Shown here piece by piece: positions 38,576 to 48,798 of a stretch of DNA of 62,339 nucleotides (the stretch's first letter is position 1; the number at the start of each line of letters is the position of its first letter). Source of the stretch: Desulfosporosinus sp. OT (lineage in GTDB: Bacteria; Bacillota; Desulfitobacteriia; Desulfitobacteriales; Desulfitobacteriaceae); the NCBI RefSeq assembly GCF_000224515.1, contig NZ_AGAF01000232.1, forward strand, positions 1-62,339. Direction: 5' to 3'. A program made the translations under genes and the position numbers. Below the pieces are notes generated by a model. The model made no database searches and was not told the origin of the DNA. It saw nothing but the letters and a program-made list of their open reading frames with translations.

Positions 38576-39589
38576 TTACAACAACACATCCATGTTGATC
38601 TCTTCAAGTGTTGCACAACCCGTCAAAATCATAGCCTGTTTTAATTCATTGGTCATCGTTTTAAGCGCTAAAGAGATCCCCTCGGCGCCTCCACCGTAAG
38701 CGGCGATAATAAGCGGTCTTCCAATCAGGACTGCATCCGCACCGAGTGCCAACATTTTTAATACATCTGTACCGGATCGAATTCCACCATCAACGATTAC
38801 TGGGATTCGTCCATGAACGGCGGCAGCAATTTCCGACAGAATCTCAGCCGTGCCGGGCGTATGATCGAGCACTCGTCCGCCGTGGTTCGATACGACAATT
38901 GCTGCGGCCCCCACTTCAATCGCCACTTCCGCCTCGTCCACCGTCATAATGCCTTTAATAATAAATGGTAAAGATGTGCCGGAAATGATTTCTTTCATTT
39001 CTTCTTTTGTTTTAGGACCAACGGGTTGTCCCTTTAAAGCCATAGTAACTAGACCTGCTCCGTCTATGTCCATACCTACCGCCAAGACCCCCGCTTCCTC
39101 AGCGCGCCGCAGATATTTGAGGACCTCTTCCTGCTCCCTAGGTTTAATGAACGGAATACCTCGACCTTGGACCTTGACTATAGCATCCACCCCAGAATTA
39201 TACATTGCCGGGTCCGCTCCATCCCCAGTACACGCTAAAGTCCCTGCAGTTAGACAACCCTGAATTATTGCCTCTGCCCATTCTTCTTCGTTCAAAGCCC
39301 CACCCATGTTATAAACATTACCGGTAATCGGTGCGCCCAGAATTGGCGTAGCCAGATCTTGTCCGAAAAGTTTGTAGGTTGTGTCCGGATTTTTAGCACC
39401 ATGAAGTGTCCTCATATTAAGACGAAATGCGGCCAGCATTTCCACATTACTTTTAAAAGATGCACCAGTTCCTAGTCCTCCCATACCTGGAACTTCACCT
39501 GCACAGACTTTGCCATTACACTCGGGACAAACCCTACAAAATCCCTTAAGCTTTTCACGTGCAGTTTGGCGAACTGTTTTCATATCCAT
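38576..39589 (-). CDS. FMN-dependent alpha-hydroxy-acid oxidase-like protein
   Basis: The 337-residue TIM-barrel flavoprotein has PFIIKGIMTVDEAEVAIEVG, the catalytic-His motif SNHGGR, IPVIVDGGIRSGTDVLKMLALGADAV and IGRP. An N-terminal C-x2-C-x2-C-x4-C group (CRVCPECNGKVC) is atypical of classic lactate oxidases and suggests metal binding or an oxygen-independent enzyme. Such proteins are common in anaerobic Clostridia. GGAGGAG precedes the ATG at 39589. Confidence 0.85.
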   Translation of the reverse strand: MDMKTVRQTAREKLKGFCRVCPECNGKVCAGEVPGMGGLGTGASFKSNVEMLAAFRLNMRTLHGAKNPDTTYKLFGQDLATPILGAPITGNVYNMGGALNEEEWAEAIIQGCLTAGTLACTGDGADPAMYNSGVDAIVKVQGRGIPFIKPREQEEVLKYLRRAEEAGVLAVGMDIDGAGLVTMALKGQPVGPKTKEEMKEIISGTSLPFIIKGIMTVDEAEVAIEVGAAAIVVSNHGGRVLDHTPGTAEILSEIAAAVHGRIPVIVDGGIRSGTDVLKMLALGADAVLIGRPLIIAAYGGGAEGISLALKTMTNELKQAMILTGCATLEEINMDVLL

Positions 39590-39679
39590 TACATACTCCT
39601 CCATTCTTCTGTATAGGTACGATGCATCGTGCCTATAGCGACCTTATTAATCAAGAGCACTGTTACTATTATTTGTTTC

Positions 39680-40492
39680 TCAAAGAGTTCTATCCAGAAC
39701 ATAGCGTTCAATGGCTTCCGCCACCCCATCTTCCTGATTCGTTACTGTCACAATATCCGCTTGTTCCTTAATTGCCGATTGAGCATTTCCCATTGCCACA
39801 CCTAGACCCGCGTACTTAATCATTTCTAAATCATTGAAACTGTCTCCAATCGCCATCACGTCTTCTTGGACAATTCCTAGACGTTCGGCTAAAGCGGCCA
39901 GAGCGACCCCTTTGTTGACAGTACAATCCGTCATTTCTAGAAAACAAGGCTTGGACTTAGTAATATGCACCTTTTCCCCATAACGTTGTCTCAACAAAGG
40001 AGCCAATTGGTCTAGCTCCGCTTCCTCTCCCATCAGAAGAATTTTTTCGATTCCTTCGGGTTCTTGGGAAAGGATGATTAAGAGATCTGCTTCCTCGATA
40101 CGGACACTGGAAATTTGCGCATAATCGCGTGAAAATCCATTCCGTTTTGTCGTAATGACACGGTCTTTAAGATAAATCTGGGTATAGACCCCCTGTTCTA
40201 AAACATACCGAACAATTTCAGCTGCCACAGCACTGGGAATAACTCGTCGAAAAAGAATATCGCCGCTTAAAGCCTGTTGGACCATCGCCCCATGATACGT
40301 AATCACCGGGACGTCCAGCTTTAGTTGTTTTGCATAAGGACGGGTAGAAATAGGCATACGCCCGGTAGCAATTGTTACTTTAACGCCTTGGGCCTGAGCC
40401 CTTTGAATCGCCTTCACAACTCGAGGGGAAATTGTCCAATCATCCCTAAGCAACGTATCATCCAGATCCATAGCTATTAACCGAATCGCCAC
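39680..40492 (-). CDS. Cof-type HAD-superfamily phosphatase
   Basis: The 270-residue protein has the HAD motifs MDLDDTLLRDD (nucleophile Asp), ATGRMP and GDSFNDLEMIKYAG, with a type IIB cap. It likely dephosphorylates sugar phosphates or flavin/pyridoxal phosphates. It lies alone between repeat C copies and the FMN enzyme. Confidence 0.92.
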   Translation of the reverse strand: MAIRLIAMDLDDTLLRDDWTISPRVVKAIQRAQAQGVKVTIATGRMPISTRPYAKQLKLDVPVITYHGAMVQQALSGDILFRRVIPSAVAAEIVRYVLEQGVYTQIYLKDRVITTKRNGFSRDYAQISSVRIEEADLLIILSQEPEGIEKILLMGEEAELDQLAPLLRQRYGEKVHITKSKPCFLEMTDCTVNKGVALAALAERLGIVQEDVMAIGDSFNDLEMIKYAGLGVAMGNAQSAIKEQADIVTVTNQEDGVAEAIERYVLDRTL

Positions 40493-40510
40493 GATCTTAC
40501 CACTCCTTAG

Positions 40511-40544
40511 TTCGTAGTTCGTAGTTCGTGGTTCGAACTACGAA
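40511..40544. repeat. Repeat family C, tandem TTCGTAG tract
   Basis: Units TTCGTAG are repeated and end in a GGTTCGAAC palindrome; it lies just before the Cof gene start. Confidence 0.75.
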
Positions 40545-40629
40545 TATCCCATGTCACATTGTGTCTCTAAGCATTATTCTATATTATTCGACATAGAAAA
40601 GGCCATTCCTTTCCCCTTGTGACAAATTT

Positions 40630-40657
40630 GTAGTTCGTGGTTCGAACCACGAACTAC
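40630..40657. repeat. Repeat family C, perfect 28-bp palindrome
   Basis: GTAGTTCGTGGTTC is followed directly by its reverse complement. It lies 12 nt after the uvrA stop and may form a stable hairpin in that transcript. Confidence 0.85.
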
Positions 40658-40669
40658 GATTTCTGATAT

Positions 40670-43498
40670 CTAATATCTAATATGCCCTAGGTAACGCTTT
40701 AGATACTGTCCTGTATATGATGCTGGCAAAGCGGCAACATCCTCTGGCTTCCCTGCTATCAGCACCTCTCCACCGCGGTTTCCCCCTTCAGGTCCTAGAT
40801 CAATGAGCCAGTCTGCCGTTTTAATAACATCAAGATTATGCTCAATGACGAGCACTGTATCCCCTGCATCGACCAAACGATGGAGCACTTGGAGGAGTTT
40901 GTCGATATCCGCTGTGTGCAAACCGGTCGTCGGTTCATCGAGAATATAAATTGTTTTTCCCGTACTGCGTCGGCTCAATTCTGTGGCCAGCTTAATCCGT
41001 TGGGCTTCTCCCCCAGATAATGTGGTTGCCGGTTGACCTAAGCGAATGTACCCTAAGCCCACATCTTGCATCGTCTGAAATTTCCGGGAAATTTTCGGCA
41101 CCGCTTTGAAGAACTCCACTGCTTCATCCACGGTCATGTCGAGGACTTGAGCAATACTTTTACCTTTATAGCGAACTTCCAAGGTTTCCCTATTGTAGCG
41201 TTTTCCCTCGCAAACTTCACAGGGAACGTAGACATCTGGAAGGAAATGCATTTCAATCTTAATAATTCCGTCTCCACGGCATGCCTCACAACGACCACCT
41301 TTGACGTTGAAGCTAAACCTACCTGGTTTGTATCCCCGCATCTTTGCTTCCGGTGTAATGGAAAAGAGTTCTCGGATAAAATCAAAGACACCTGTATACG
41401 TAGCGGGGTTTGAACGGGGAGTCCGTCCGATCGGAGACTGATCAATATCAATGATCTTATCTAAATGCTCCAATCCCTCCAAGCGCTCGTGTGCTCCAGC
41501 ACGATGCCGCGCGCTGCCTAGCTTAGTTGCTAAACCTTTGTAGATAATTTCATTGACCAAGGTACTTTTACCCGACCCCGAGACCCCTGTTACACAGGTA
41601 AACAGACCCAAGGGGATACGCACATGAATATCCTTTAAGTTATTTTCTCGAGCTCCAAAAACTTCAAGCCACTTTCCGTTAGGTTGCCGGCGGTTCTCGG
41701 GCACCAAAATCTGTTTTTGGCCACATAGGTATTGCCCCGTGATCGATTCCTCGATAGTTTTGATTTCCTCAATTGTGCCCGCGGCTACTACTCGCCCGCC
41801 ATGGGCCCCGGCGCCTGGACCAATATCAATAATATGGTCTGCAGCAACCATCGTATCTTCATCATGCTCGACCACAATTAGGGTATTCCCAAGGTCCCGT
41901 AAACGCTTAAGTGTTGAAAGAAGGCGAGCATTATCCCGCTGGTGGAGCCCAATGCTCGGTTCATCCAAAACATAAAGGACACCCATCAGGCTTGACCCAA
42001 TCTGTGTCGCCAAGCGGATCCGTTGTGCTTCTCCCCCCGAAAGCGAACCTGCGGAACGTGCCAGCGTCAGGTAATCCAACCCTACATTCACCAAAAAACC
42101 CAGTCTTTCCCTAATTTCCTTTAAGATTTGATGGGCGATCGTTTCTTCTTTCGGCGTAAGCGTTAATTTATTTAAGAAGCTAATGGTTTCAGTAATCGAA
42201 AGGCGAGTCAAATCGTCAATAGAGATCCCACCCACCTTCACTGCTAACGCTTCCGGTTTCAGACGTTTTCCCTGACAGGCAGGACAAGGATGTTCACTCA
42301 TATACCCTTCGATTTCGAGGCGCACCATATCGGAGGTTGACTCTCGATAACGACGTCCAAAAAAAGGCACTAACCCTTCAAATTTGGCATTAAATATTTT
42401 TAGCTGATCAAAAATATTTTGGTATTTAAAATGAATGGGGGTCTCTGTGCCATACACTAACCCTTTCCATTGGTTCTCATCGAGTTCCTTCAACGGAGTA
42501 TCCATCTCAAATCCTAGGTTTATAGCGACGGCCTCCATCATCTTGGGATAATAGTTCGAGGTTGATTTGGCCCAGGGCGCAATTGCCCCTGTTGCCAAAG
42601 ACAGGGAACGGTCAGGGAGGAGCAGATCAATGTCCACTTCAAGATTTGCTCCTAGTCCTGTACACGTAGGGCAAGCACCATAGGGACTGTTAAAGGAAAA
42701 TAGACGTGGCGAAATTTCTTCGAGAGCAATCCCACAATCGGGGCAGGCGAAATTCTCGCTAAAAAGCAACTCCTCTCCATCGGTGATGTCCACAATGACA
42801 TTTCCTTCACCGAGTTTGAGGGCTGTTTCTAAAGAATCTGCCAAACGCTCAGCACTCTCAGGTTTTAGAGATATACGGTCAATTACGACCTCAACTGAGT
42901 GTTTTTTGTTCTTCACCAAATCTATCTCTTCACTAAGATCCCTTGTCTCTCCATCCACACGCACCCGAACATACCCAGCCTTACGAGCATCCTCAAAGAC
43001 CTTTTGATGTTCTCCTTTTTTCCCTTTAACGAGCGGGGCTAAAATCTGTAGTTTAGTCCGCTCAGGATAACGCATCACATGATCAACCATCTGCTGAACG
43101 GTTTGCTGAGAAATCCCTCTACCACATTGCGGACAATGAGGATGACCGATCCGCGCATAAAGCAGTCGCAAGTAATCGGAAACCTCTGTCGCCGTACCCA
43201 CAGTCGAGCGAGGGTTGCGGTTGGTCGTCTTTTGATCAATGGAAATCGCAGGTGAAAGTCCTTCGATGGAATCCACATCGGGCTTGTCCATTTGACCTAA
43301 AAATTGTCGGGCATAGGCTGATAGGGACTCGACATAACGCCGCTGTCCTTCAGCATAAATTGTATCGAACGCAAGTGATGATTTTCCCGAGCCAGATAAT
43401 CCGGTGATTACCACCAGTTTGTCTCTTGGGATGTCAATGTCGATATTCTTTAAGTTATGAGCACGTGCTCCACGCACGCGCAAGTAGTCTTGGGTCAT
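40670..43498 (-). CDS. uvrA: Excinuclease ABC subunit A
   Basis: The 942-residue DNA-damage recognition ATPase has two ABC cassettes ([12 protein letters not shown] near the N-terminus; [13 protein letters not shown] near 640), paired zinc fingers ([25 protein letters not shown]) and two LSGGEAQRI signatures. With UvrB it starts nucleotide excision repair. AGGAGGCAAATC precedes the ATG at 43498. A repeat B copy lies directly upstream in its leader. Confidence 0.98.
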   Translation of the reverse strand: MTQDYLRVRGARAHNLKNIDIDIPRDKLVVITGLSGSGKSSLAFDTIYAEGQRRYVESLSAYARQFLGQMDKPDVDSIEGLSPAISIDQKTTNRNPRSTVGTATEVSDYLRLLYARIGHPHCPQCGRGISQQTVQQMVDHVMRYPERTKLQILAPLVKGKKGEHQKVFEDARKAGYVRVRVDGETRDLSEEIDLVKNKKHSVEVVIDRISLKPESAERLADSLETALKLGEGNVIVDITDGEELLFSENFACPDCGIALEEISPRLFSFNSPYGACPTCTGLGANLEVDIDLLLPDRSLSLATGAIAPWAKSTSNYYPKMMEAVAINLGFEMDTPLKELDENQWKGLVYGTETPIHFKYQNIFDQLKIFNAKFEGLVPFFGRRYRESTSDMVRLEIEGYMSEHPCPACQGKRLKPEALAVKVGGISIDDLTRLSITETISFLNKLTLTPKEETIAHQILKEIRERLGFLVNVGLDYLTLARSAGSLSGGEAQRIRLATQIGSSLMGVLYVLDEPSIGLHQRDNARLLSTLKRLRDLGNTLIVVEHDEDTMVAADHIIDIGPGAGAHGGRVVAAGTIEEIKTIEESITGQYLCGQKQILVPENRRQPNGKWLEVFGARENNLKDIHVRIPLGLFTCVTGVSGSGKSTLVNEIIYKGLATKLGSARHRAGAHERLEGLEHLDKIIDIDQSPIGRTPRSNPATYTGVFDFIRELFSITPEAKMRGYKPGRFSFNVKGGRCEACRGDGIIKIEMHFLPDVYVPCEVCEGKRYNRETLEVRYKGKSIAQVLDMTVDEAVEFFKAVPKISRKFQTMQDVGLGYIRLGQPATTLSGGEAQRIKLATELSRRSTGKTIYILDEPTTGLHTADIDKLLQVLHRLVDAGDTVLVIEHNLDVIKTADWLIDLGPEGGNRGGEVLIAGKPEDVAALPASYTGQYLKRYLGHIRY

Positions 43499-43535
43499 GA
43501 TTTGCCTCCTAAGTTGCTGTTTGGGGCGGTAGTGT

Positions 43536-43607
43536 CTTAGCATCCTACGCCGGTAGGTATTCCTTTAGGGATCACGGCTTTGGCGATACTCTCCACTGGA
43601 GACTATC
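43536..43607 (+). repeat. Intergenic repeat family B, copy 1
   Basis: The element runs CTTAGCATCCTACG, TATTCCTTTAGGGATC, CGGCTTTGGCG, then a near-palindrome GATACTCTCCACTGGAGAC (43585-43607). It matches 61698-61766 and the reverse complement of about 52860-52954. Confidence 0.85.
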
Positions 43608-43802
43608 TTGCTCGCACCAGAACACAAGTTGGGGTTTATCCTTACTGGTGTTCGCTTTATATTCATTGTACCCTATCTCGACATAACGCGAAAGAAGAAA
43701 ATTATATTGCTAATTAGAATCCGCTAGCGGAGCGTAGGTAATAGTTGGTTACGCTAAGACCCGCCACGGGAATAGTCCATAGACGGACTGATGCCGCGGT
43801 GC

Positions 43803-45848
43803 TTACTTCTTCCTTACTTTCTTGGTCTCTTTCTTGCTTTCTTTCTTATACCGAGTAGTGACCCGTTTCTGGCTCGACACTTTATATCTGTTTTCTTCCC
43901 CTCTTAACTCAATCATCGCATCCCGGATTTCGGCAGCTCGTTCGAAGTCTAGGTCTCGGGCTGCTAGGCGCATTTCTTGTTCCAGATTCTTAATGAGATT
44001 GGCGAGCTCTTCGGGTGGTAGTTTTGCTCCATAGGTTTTCTTTAGTTCAGCGACTTTGGTTGCCTCTGGCGCGTCATGAACAGCCTTATGAATCGTTTGA
44101 GGAGTAATCCCCATTTTTTCGTTATAAGCCAGCTGTATTGCTCGACGTCGACTTGTTTCATCCAGGGCTAGCTGCATTGATCGGGTGATCTTATCACCAT
44201 ACATGATGACCTTACCTTGGGCGTTGCGCGCTGCACGGCCGATGGTCTGAATAAGGGAACGATCCGACCTCAGAAATCCTTCTTTGTCGGCGTCAAGAAT
44301 TGCAACAAGGGAAACTTCAGGTAAGTCCAGCCCCTCTCTCAAAAGGTTAATCCCAACCACTACGTCGATCGCGCCTAAGCGAAGCTCCCGCAGGATTTCC
44401 ACACGCTCAAGTGTCTTAATATCCGAATGGAGGTACTTCACTTTAATTTCTAGGTTTTTGAAGTAATCTGTAAGGTCCTCAGCCATTTTCTTAGTTAGCG
44501 TCGTAACAAGGACTCGTTCATCGTGACTGATCCGCGCTCTAATCTCCCCAAGTAAATCATCCACCTGCCCTTTCGTCTGGCGCACAATAACTTCCGGATC
44601 TAGTAACCCAGTGGGACGAATGATCTGCTCAACAACTGTCGGGCAATGAGCAATTTCATACGGGCCGGGCGTAGCACTTACAAAGACGCTTTGCTTTATT
44701 GTCCGTTCAAACTCGGTAAATGTCAGAGGTCGATTATCCAAGGCAGACGGGAGACGAAAGCCATAGTTCACTAGAGTAGTTTTACGCGAACGGTCTCCTT
44801 CATACATCCCTCGTACCTGAGGTAGCGAAACGTGGGATTCATCCACAAAAAGGAGAAAATCCTCAGGGAAGTAATGCAAGAGGGTGTACGGAGTCTCTCC
44901 CGGTTCTCGGAACGTCAAATGGCGCGAATAATTTTCAATTCCGTTACAGAAACCCATTTCCCTAAGCATTTCCAAATCATAGCGTGTCCGCTGCTCAAGT
45001 CGCTGTGCTTCCAGCAGCTTATTTTCGGTTTCTAAGACCTTTAGCCGTTCATCCAATTCCTTTTCAATATTATCCGCAGCCTCTATGACTTTCTCACGAG
45101 CCGTTACATAGTGAGAGTTCGGGAAAATTGAAACATGATACCGTTCTCCTAAGATCTCTCCCGTCAAAACATCGATCTCATAAATGTGTTCGATTTCATC
45201 CCCGAACATCTCCACTCGAACTACCCGCTCACTGGACGCAGCGGGATAGATCTCTACGACATCTCCTCGAACACGAAACGTTCCTCGGGCAAACGCTATA
45301 TCATTACGGTCATATTGTATCGAAATCAGCTTCCGCAAAATCTCGTTACGATCAATAACTTGTCCCTGCCGTAACGAAAGAACAAGCTCACGATAATCTT
45401 CCGGTGAACCTAAACCGTAAATGCAGGAAACACTAGCCACCACGATCACATCGCGCCGCTCAAGCAGTGAAGCGGTCGCTGAGTGACGCAATTTCTCGAT
45501 TTCATCGTTAATAGAAGCGTCTTTTTCAATGAACGTATCACTCGAGGGTACATAAGCCTCAGGTTGGTAATAATCATAGTAACTCACGAAGTACTCCACT
45601 GCATTTTCAGGAAAGTACTCCTTAAACTCGCTGTAAAGTTGAGCTGCCAATGTTTTGTTATGCGCGAGTATGAGAGTCGGTCTCTGTACCTTTGTAATTA
45701 TATTAGCCATTGTAAAGGTCTTTCCAGACCCTGTTACCCCCAGTAACGTCTGGTGCCGCCGACCTTCATTCACTCCAGCGACCAGAGCGTCTATCGCCTG
45801 TGGCTGATCTCCCGACGCTTTATAGGGGGCACGTAAATGGAATTCCAT
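43803..45848 (-). CDS. uvrB: Excinuclease ABC subunit B
   Basis: The 681-residue helicase-like protein has [15 protein letters not shown], the beta-hairpin region [12 protein letters not shown], helicase motifs ([31 protein letters not shown]) and a C-terminal UVR motif ([25 protein letters not shown]) that binds UvrC. It verifies lesions after UvrA. It lies upstream of uvrA with a 300-nt gap holding repeat material. The C-terminus is a Lys-rich tail. Confidence 0.98.
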   Translation of the reverse strand: MEFHLRAPYKASGDQPQAIDALVAGVNEGRRHQTLLGVTGSGKTFTMANIITKVQRPTLILAHNKTLAAQLYSEFKEYFPENAVEYFVSYYDYYQPEAYVPSSDTFIEKDASINDEIEKLRHSATASLLERRDVIVVASVSCIYGLGSPEDYRELVLSLRQGQVIDRNEILRKLISIQYDRNDIAFARGTFRVRGDVVEIYPAASSERVVRVEMFGDEIEHIYEIDVLTGEILGERYHVSIFPNSHYVTAREKVIEAADNIEKELDERLKVLETENKLLEAQRLEQRTRYDLEMLREMGFCNGIENYSRHLTFREPGETPYTLLHYFPEDFLLFVDESHVSLPQVRGMYEGDRSRKTTLVNYGFRLPSALDNRPLTFTEFERTIKQSVFVSATPGPYEIAHCPTVVEQIIRPTGLLDPEVIVRQTKGQVDDLLGEIRARISHDERVLVTTLTKKMAEDLTDYFKNLEIKVKYLHSDIKTLERVEILRELRLGAIDVVVGINLLREGLDLPEVSLVAILDADKEGFLRSDRSLIQTIGRAARNAQGKVIMYGDKITRSMQLALDETSRRRAIQLAYNEKMGITPQTIHKAVHDAPEATKVAELKKTYGAKLPPEELANLIKNLEQEMRLAARDLDFERAAEIRDAMIELRGEENRYKVSSQKRVTTRYKKESKKETKKVRKK

Positions 45849-46053
45849 GCACTGGTCTCCTTTTCTATAATAAAATAATTAACGCGCACGAGCTGAATGC
45901 GCAATTGTTATTTATAATTATTTCTATTTTATTTTACATCTAATTAACAACTTATTCAATTAAAAATTAGTCCCATAACTATAATTATACCACTGGTCAT
46001 ACAATTACATAAGGCAGACTCTACTCAGGGCTTCTGACAATAGAGTTTCTAGG

Positions 46054-46083
46054 TAAAAGAAAAAAGCCGAACTCCCTTCGGCT
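46054..46083 (-). terminator. Terminator of the binding-protein gene
   Basis: On the minus strand AGCCGAA (46083-46077) pairs with TTCGGCT (46071-46065), followed by TTTTTTCTTTT. It begins 23 nt after the stop reached in the shifted frame. Confidence 0.85.
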
Positions 46084-46105
46084 TATGCAAGATTTCTCTG
46101 TCCTC

Positions 46106-47484
46106 TTATTCTTTTGTTGATTGTTTGTCCTCTGATGACTGACCTCCCTTATCTTCCGATGCGTCTTTGGGTTGTTCGGACTGTTGCTTTAACATTTCGG
46201 GAGGCACAGTTTTTACCTGTTCATTGGTAGTTTTCTCAGTGCCAATAACCTTACCTTGGGCATCAAGATACTCGCGCGTTGTTTCAGTCTTTATCCGTTC
46301 CGTAACCTTTTGAACTCCAGGAGGAATGGCACTTGATTTAGCTTGCTCTCCTTCGCCGCTTGCTCCCGACTTATCACCACTCTGATCCTCTTTCTTGTCT
46401 TGCCCTTGCCCTTGATCTTGTGATTGATCTTTTGATTGATCTTTTGATTTAGCATCTTGACCTGCTGGCTCCGTTTTTTCTTTTGGTCTTGTTCTGCACT
46501 TTCTGTCGTTTTAGTATAACTCTTCTGAATTACCGCGAGATTATCTGGCGTTACAGCTTTAACCTGGATAACCTTGGCCGGAATTTCTCCCTGATCACTT
46601 GTGATTGAGTCATTGACATCTAGGGACTCTTTCTTTACAATCTTTTGAGCCCACTGATATGCATTAACACCCTGCAAATAAGGAGAAGTATCAACATCGC
46701 CAACCTGCGCTCCGCTTGACATTCGTTCTAAAGAAGGAACACTGGCTTGTCCCCCAACTAAGATAACCTTCTTATCTAGCTGCGCTTGCTTTAAAACTTC
46801 GTTTGCTATAGCTGCTAGTTTCTCGGTATAAGCTAAGATACCCTGGACCTTGCCGGGATTTTTCTGAAGAAAATCCACTAACCCCTGCTTGACGCCCGAC
46901 TCAGAATCTGGAGAACTTACAATATTATGAACTGTGATTTTGGGATATTTGCTAAGTACTACTTTAGTTCCTGCTAAGCGTTCCTGGTATCCGGTTTCAT
47001 TTGGGTCCCCCAAAATTACGACCTGACCCTCAGCAACCTTACTTACTATGGTCTGCGCCATAATTTCTCCAGATTTCTCCTGATCCGGCGTGATTATTCC
47101 CACGAGCTTCACGTTTTCTGGAAGCTGACTTAAGGCTAACACTGGAATTTTGTCTGTTTCCGCACTCTTAAGAAGGCTCTCATTTCCCCCTTGATATATC
47201 AGGACTTTTGCCCCTTTCAAGGGTGTCTCTTTGGCGGCTGTACTTTGGTCCATATACTTTACTTGAACGTTTTCCTTCTTCGCTAGATCATCGATCCCTT
47301 TGGTAATGAGCAATTTATTGGGATCTTCCTCATTTAAGGAAACTGCGATAAAAGCCTCAGTTCCTCCCTTGGTCGAAGAAGTTTTGTTCTTGTTTCCTAA
47401 AAGGGCTTGTAGACCACAGCCAGTTATTGTTAAACTAAGACTTAAGGAAAGGATAACTAAAAGGGATTGTCTTCTTTTTGACAT
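46106..47484 (-). pseudogene. Sugar-binding-type (periplasmic-binding protein) lipoprotein gene with a -1 frameshift
   Basis: The N-terminal ~335 residues form a lipoprotein (LSLTITGC lipobox) with a type-1 periplasmic-binding fold (VVILGDPNETGYQERLAG, KVILVGGQASVPSLERM, GDVDTSPYLQGVNAYQWAQ). At a six-A run (46479-46474, minus strand) the zero frame turns into low-quality Lys-rich sequence ending at 46291. The -1 frame instead continues EPAGQDAKSKDQ, then PPGVQKVTERIKTETTREYL, to a TAA at 46106 just before the terminator. The true product is thus about 459 residues if one A is restored or slippage occurs. Sequencing error, mutation or programmed slippage are all possible. Confidence 0.8.
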
Positions 47485-47577
47485 GGGACACGCTCCTTTC
47501 GAAGCTTGATCCTTTAATTCTTTCGTTAGTTTTCCCTTGTCCTCTAAAAAAATGCAGTAGAAATGGAGATCAGTTTT

Positions 47578-47916
47578 ATGATTGGACTAATTGTTCGTTT
47601 GTTTATTAATGCATTTGCTCTAGTTTTAATGACCCTTATAGTTCCGGGCTTTCGATTAGCTGGCTTCTCGACCGCAATTTGGGCGGCACTTGTTTGGGGT
47701 CTGGTTAATACCCTTGTCCGTCCAATCTTTTCATTTTTTACCTTTCCTTTGCAACTTTTGACATTGGGCTTATTCACTTTAGTTATTAATGGCGCGATGC
47801 TCGCTTTGACCGCCAAGCTTGTCCCAGGATTTTTCATTCGAGGCTTTTCCAGTGCGTTAGTCGGTGCACTGGTACTCAGCATTATAAGTTTAATTCTGAC
47901 TCATATCTTTAAATAA
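47578..47916 (+). CDS. YvlD-type small membrane protein (phage-holin-like superfamily)
   Basis: The 112-residue protein has four hydrophobic segments, with the conserved WGLVNTLVRPI loop of the YvlD / 4-TMS holin-like family. Function unknown, perhaps envelope stress related. The ATG at 47578 is chosen since GGAG lies 9 nt upstream; an ATG at 47563 has no site. It is rightward, followed by the HDOD gene 17 nt later. Confidence 0.88.
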   Translation: MIGLIVRLFINAFALVLMTLIVPGFRLAGFSTAIWAALVWGLVNTLVRPIFSFFTFPLQLLTLGLFTLVINGAMLALTAKLVPGFFIRGFSSALVGALVLSIISLILTHIFK

Positions 47917-47933
47917 GCGAAGGAGGGGTTTAA

Positions 47934-48779
47934 TTGGCCATCAAATTGGAACACATCTTAAAGCGAGTACAAGCTCTCCCCCCCTTACCTACGTCCGCCA
48001 TGCGCGTGATCGCCTTAACCAAAAATCCCGCGACTTCTGTTAAAGAACTTGAAACCGTTATCGCACAAGACCCAGCTCTAACTGCAGGTATACTTCGACA
48101 AGCTAATTCCGCTTATTATGGCTACGCGAGACGAATCTCTTCCCTTCAAGAAGCTATCGTCATGCTTGGCTTCCAGGTGATACAAGGGCTAGCGATGTCC
48201 GCCGCGATAGCGCCCTTACTTAAGGAGCAGCTTGTCGGTTACGAGATTGAACAAGAGGGACTCTGGAAACATTCTCTGCTGACTGCCATGGCAGCAAAAC
48301 GTTTATGTCGACACCAAAAACTCACTTACGGAGATATTGCTTTTACCGCTGGTTTACTTCATGACATCGGAAAACTGATTATCTCCATTTACGTTCAAGA
48401 AGTGGGTGATTATCTGTTAAATAAAGTAAATGAGGCAAAATTTTCTTATGTCGAGCTTGAAGAGAAGGTCATAGGATACAACCATGCAACTGTTGGTGGA
48501 TATCTGGCAAAAACCTGGAATTTGCCGGATGATCTCGTTCAGGCTATTTCCTACCACCATATTCCTTTAAGCGCCCAAATTTACACAGAATTAGCCTGTG
48601 TCGTTCACGTTGCTAATGGACTTGCCAGCCTACTAGGAATTGGCGGCGGCGTTGATAGTTTTTTAAACCCCATACAACAAACAGCTCTCGACCTGCTAAA
48701 GCTTAAAGAGTCCGATCTCGAAACTCTTATGGCAGACCTGGGGGAATTCCTTGTGGATCCTGCTATATTCGGTTCATAG
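47934..48779 (+). CDS. HDOD-domain protein
   Basis: The 281-residue protein is an HDOD domain along most of its length: LPPLPTSAMRVIALTKNP, AYYGYARRISSLQEAIVMLGF and GLLHDIGKLIISIY, with HD residues kept. HDOD proteins act in signalling and stress regulation without a proven catalytic role. The start is a TTG after AGGAGGGG. It ends 19 nt from the convergent P-loop ATPase gene. Confidence 0.9.
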   Translation: MAIKLEHILKRVQALPPLPTSAMRVIALTKNPATSVKELETVIAQDPALTAGILRQANSAYYGYARRISSLQEAIVMLGFQVIQGLAMSAAIAPLLKEQLVGYEIEQEGLWKHSLLTAMAAKRLCRHQKLTYGDIAFTAGLLHDIGKLIISIYVQEVGDYLLNKVNEAKFSYVELEEKVIGYNHATVGGYLAKTWNLPDDLVQAISYHHIPLSAQIYTELACVVHVANGLASLLGIGGGVDSFLNPIQQTALDLLKLKESDLETLMADLGEFLVDPAIFGS

Positions 48780-48798
48780 GGAACGCTGCGTTGTGCCC

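Noticed and set aside
46291-46480. Lys-rich C-terminus as a real nucleic-acid-binding tail
   Set aside because: The -1 frame gives a longer, coherent sequence ending right before the terminator, so the Lys-rich part is better explained by a frameshift.
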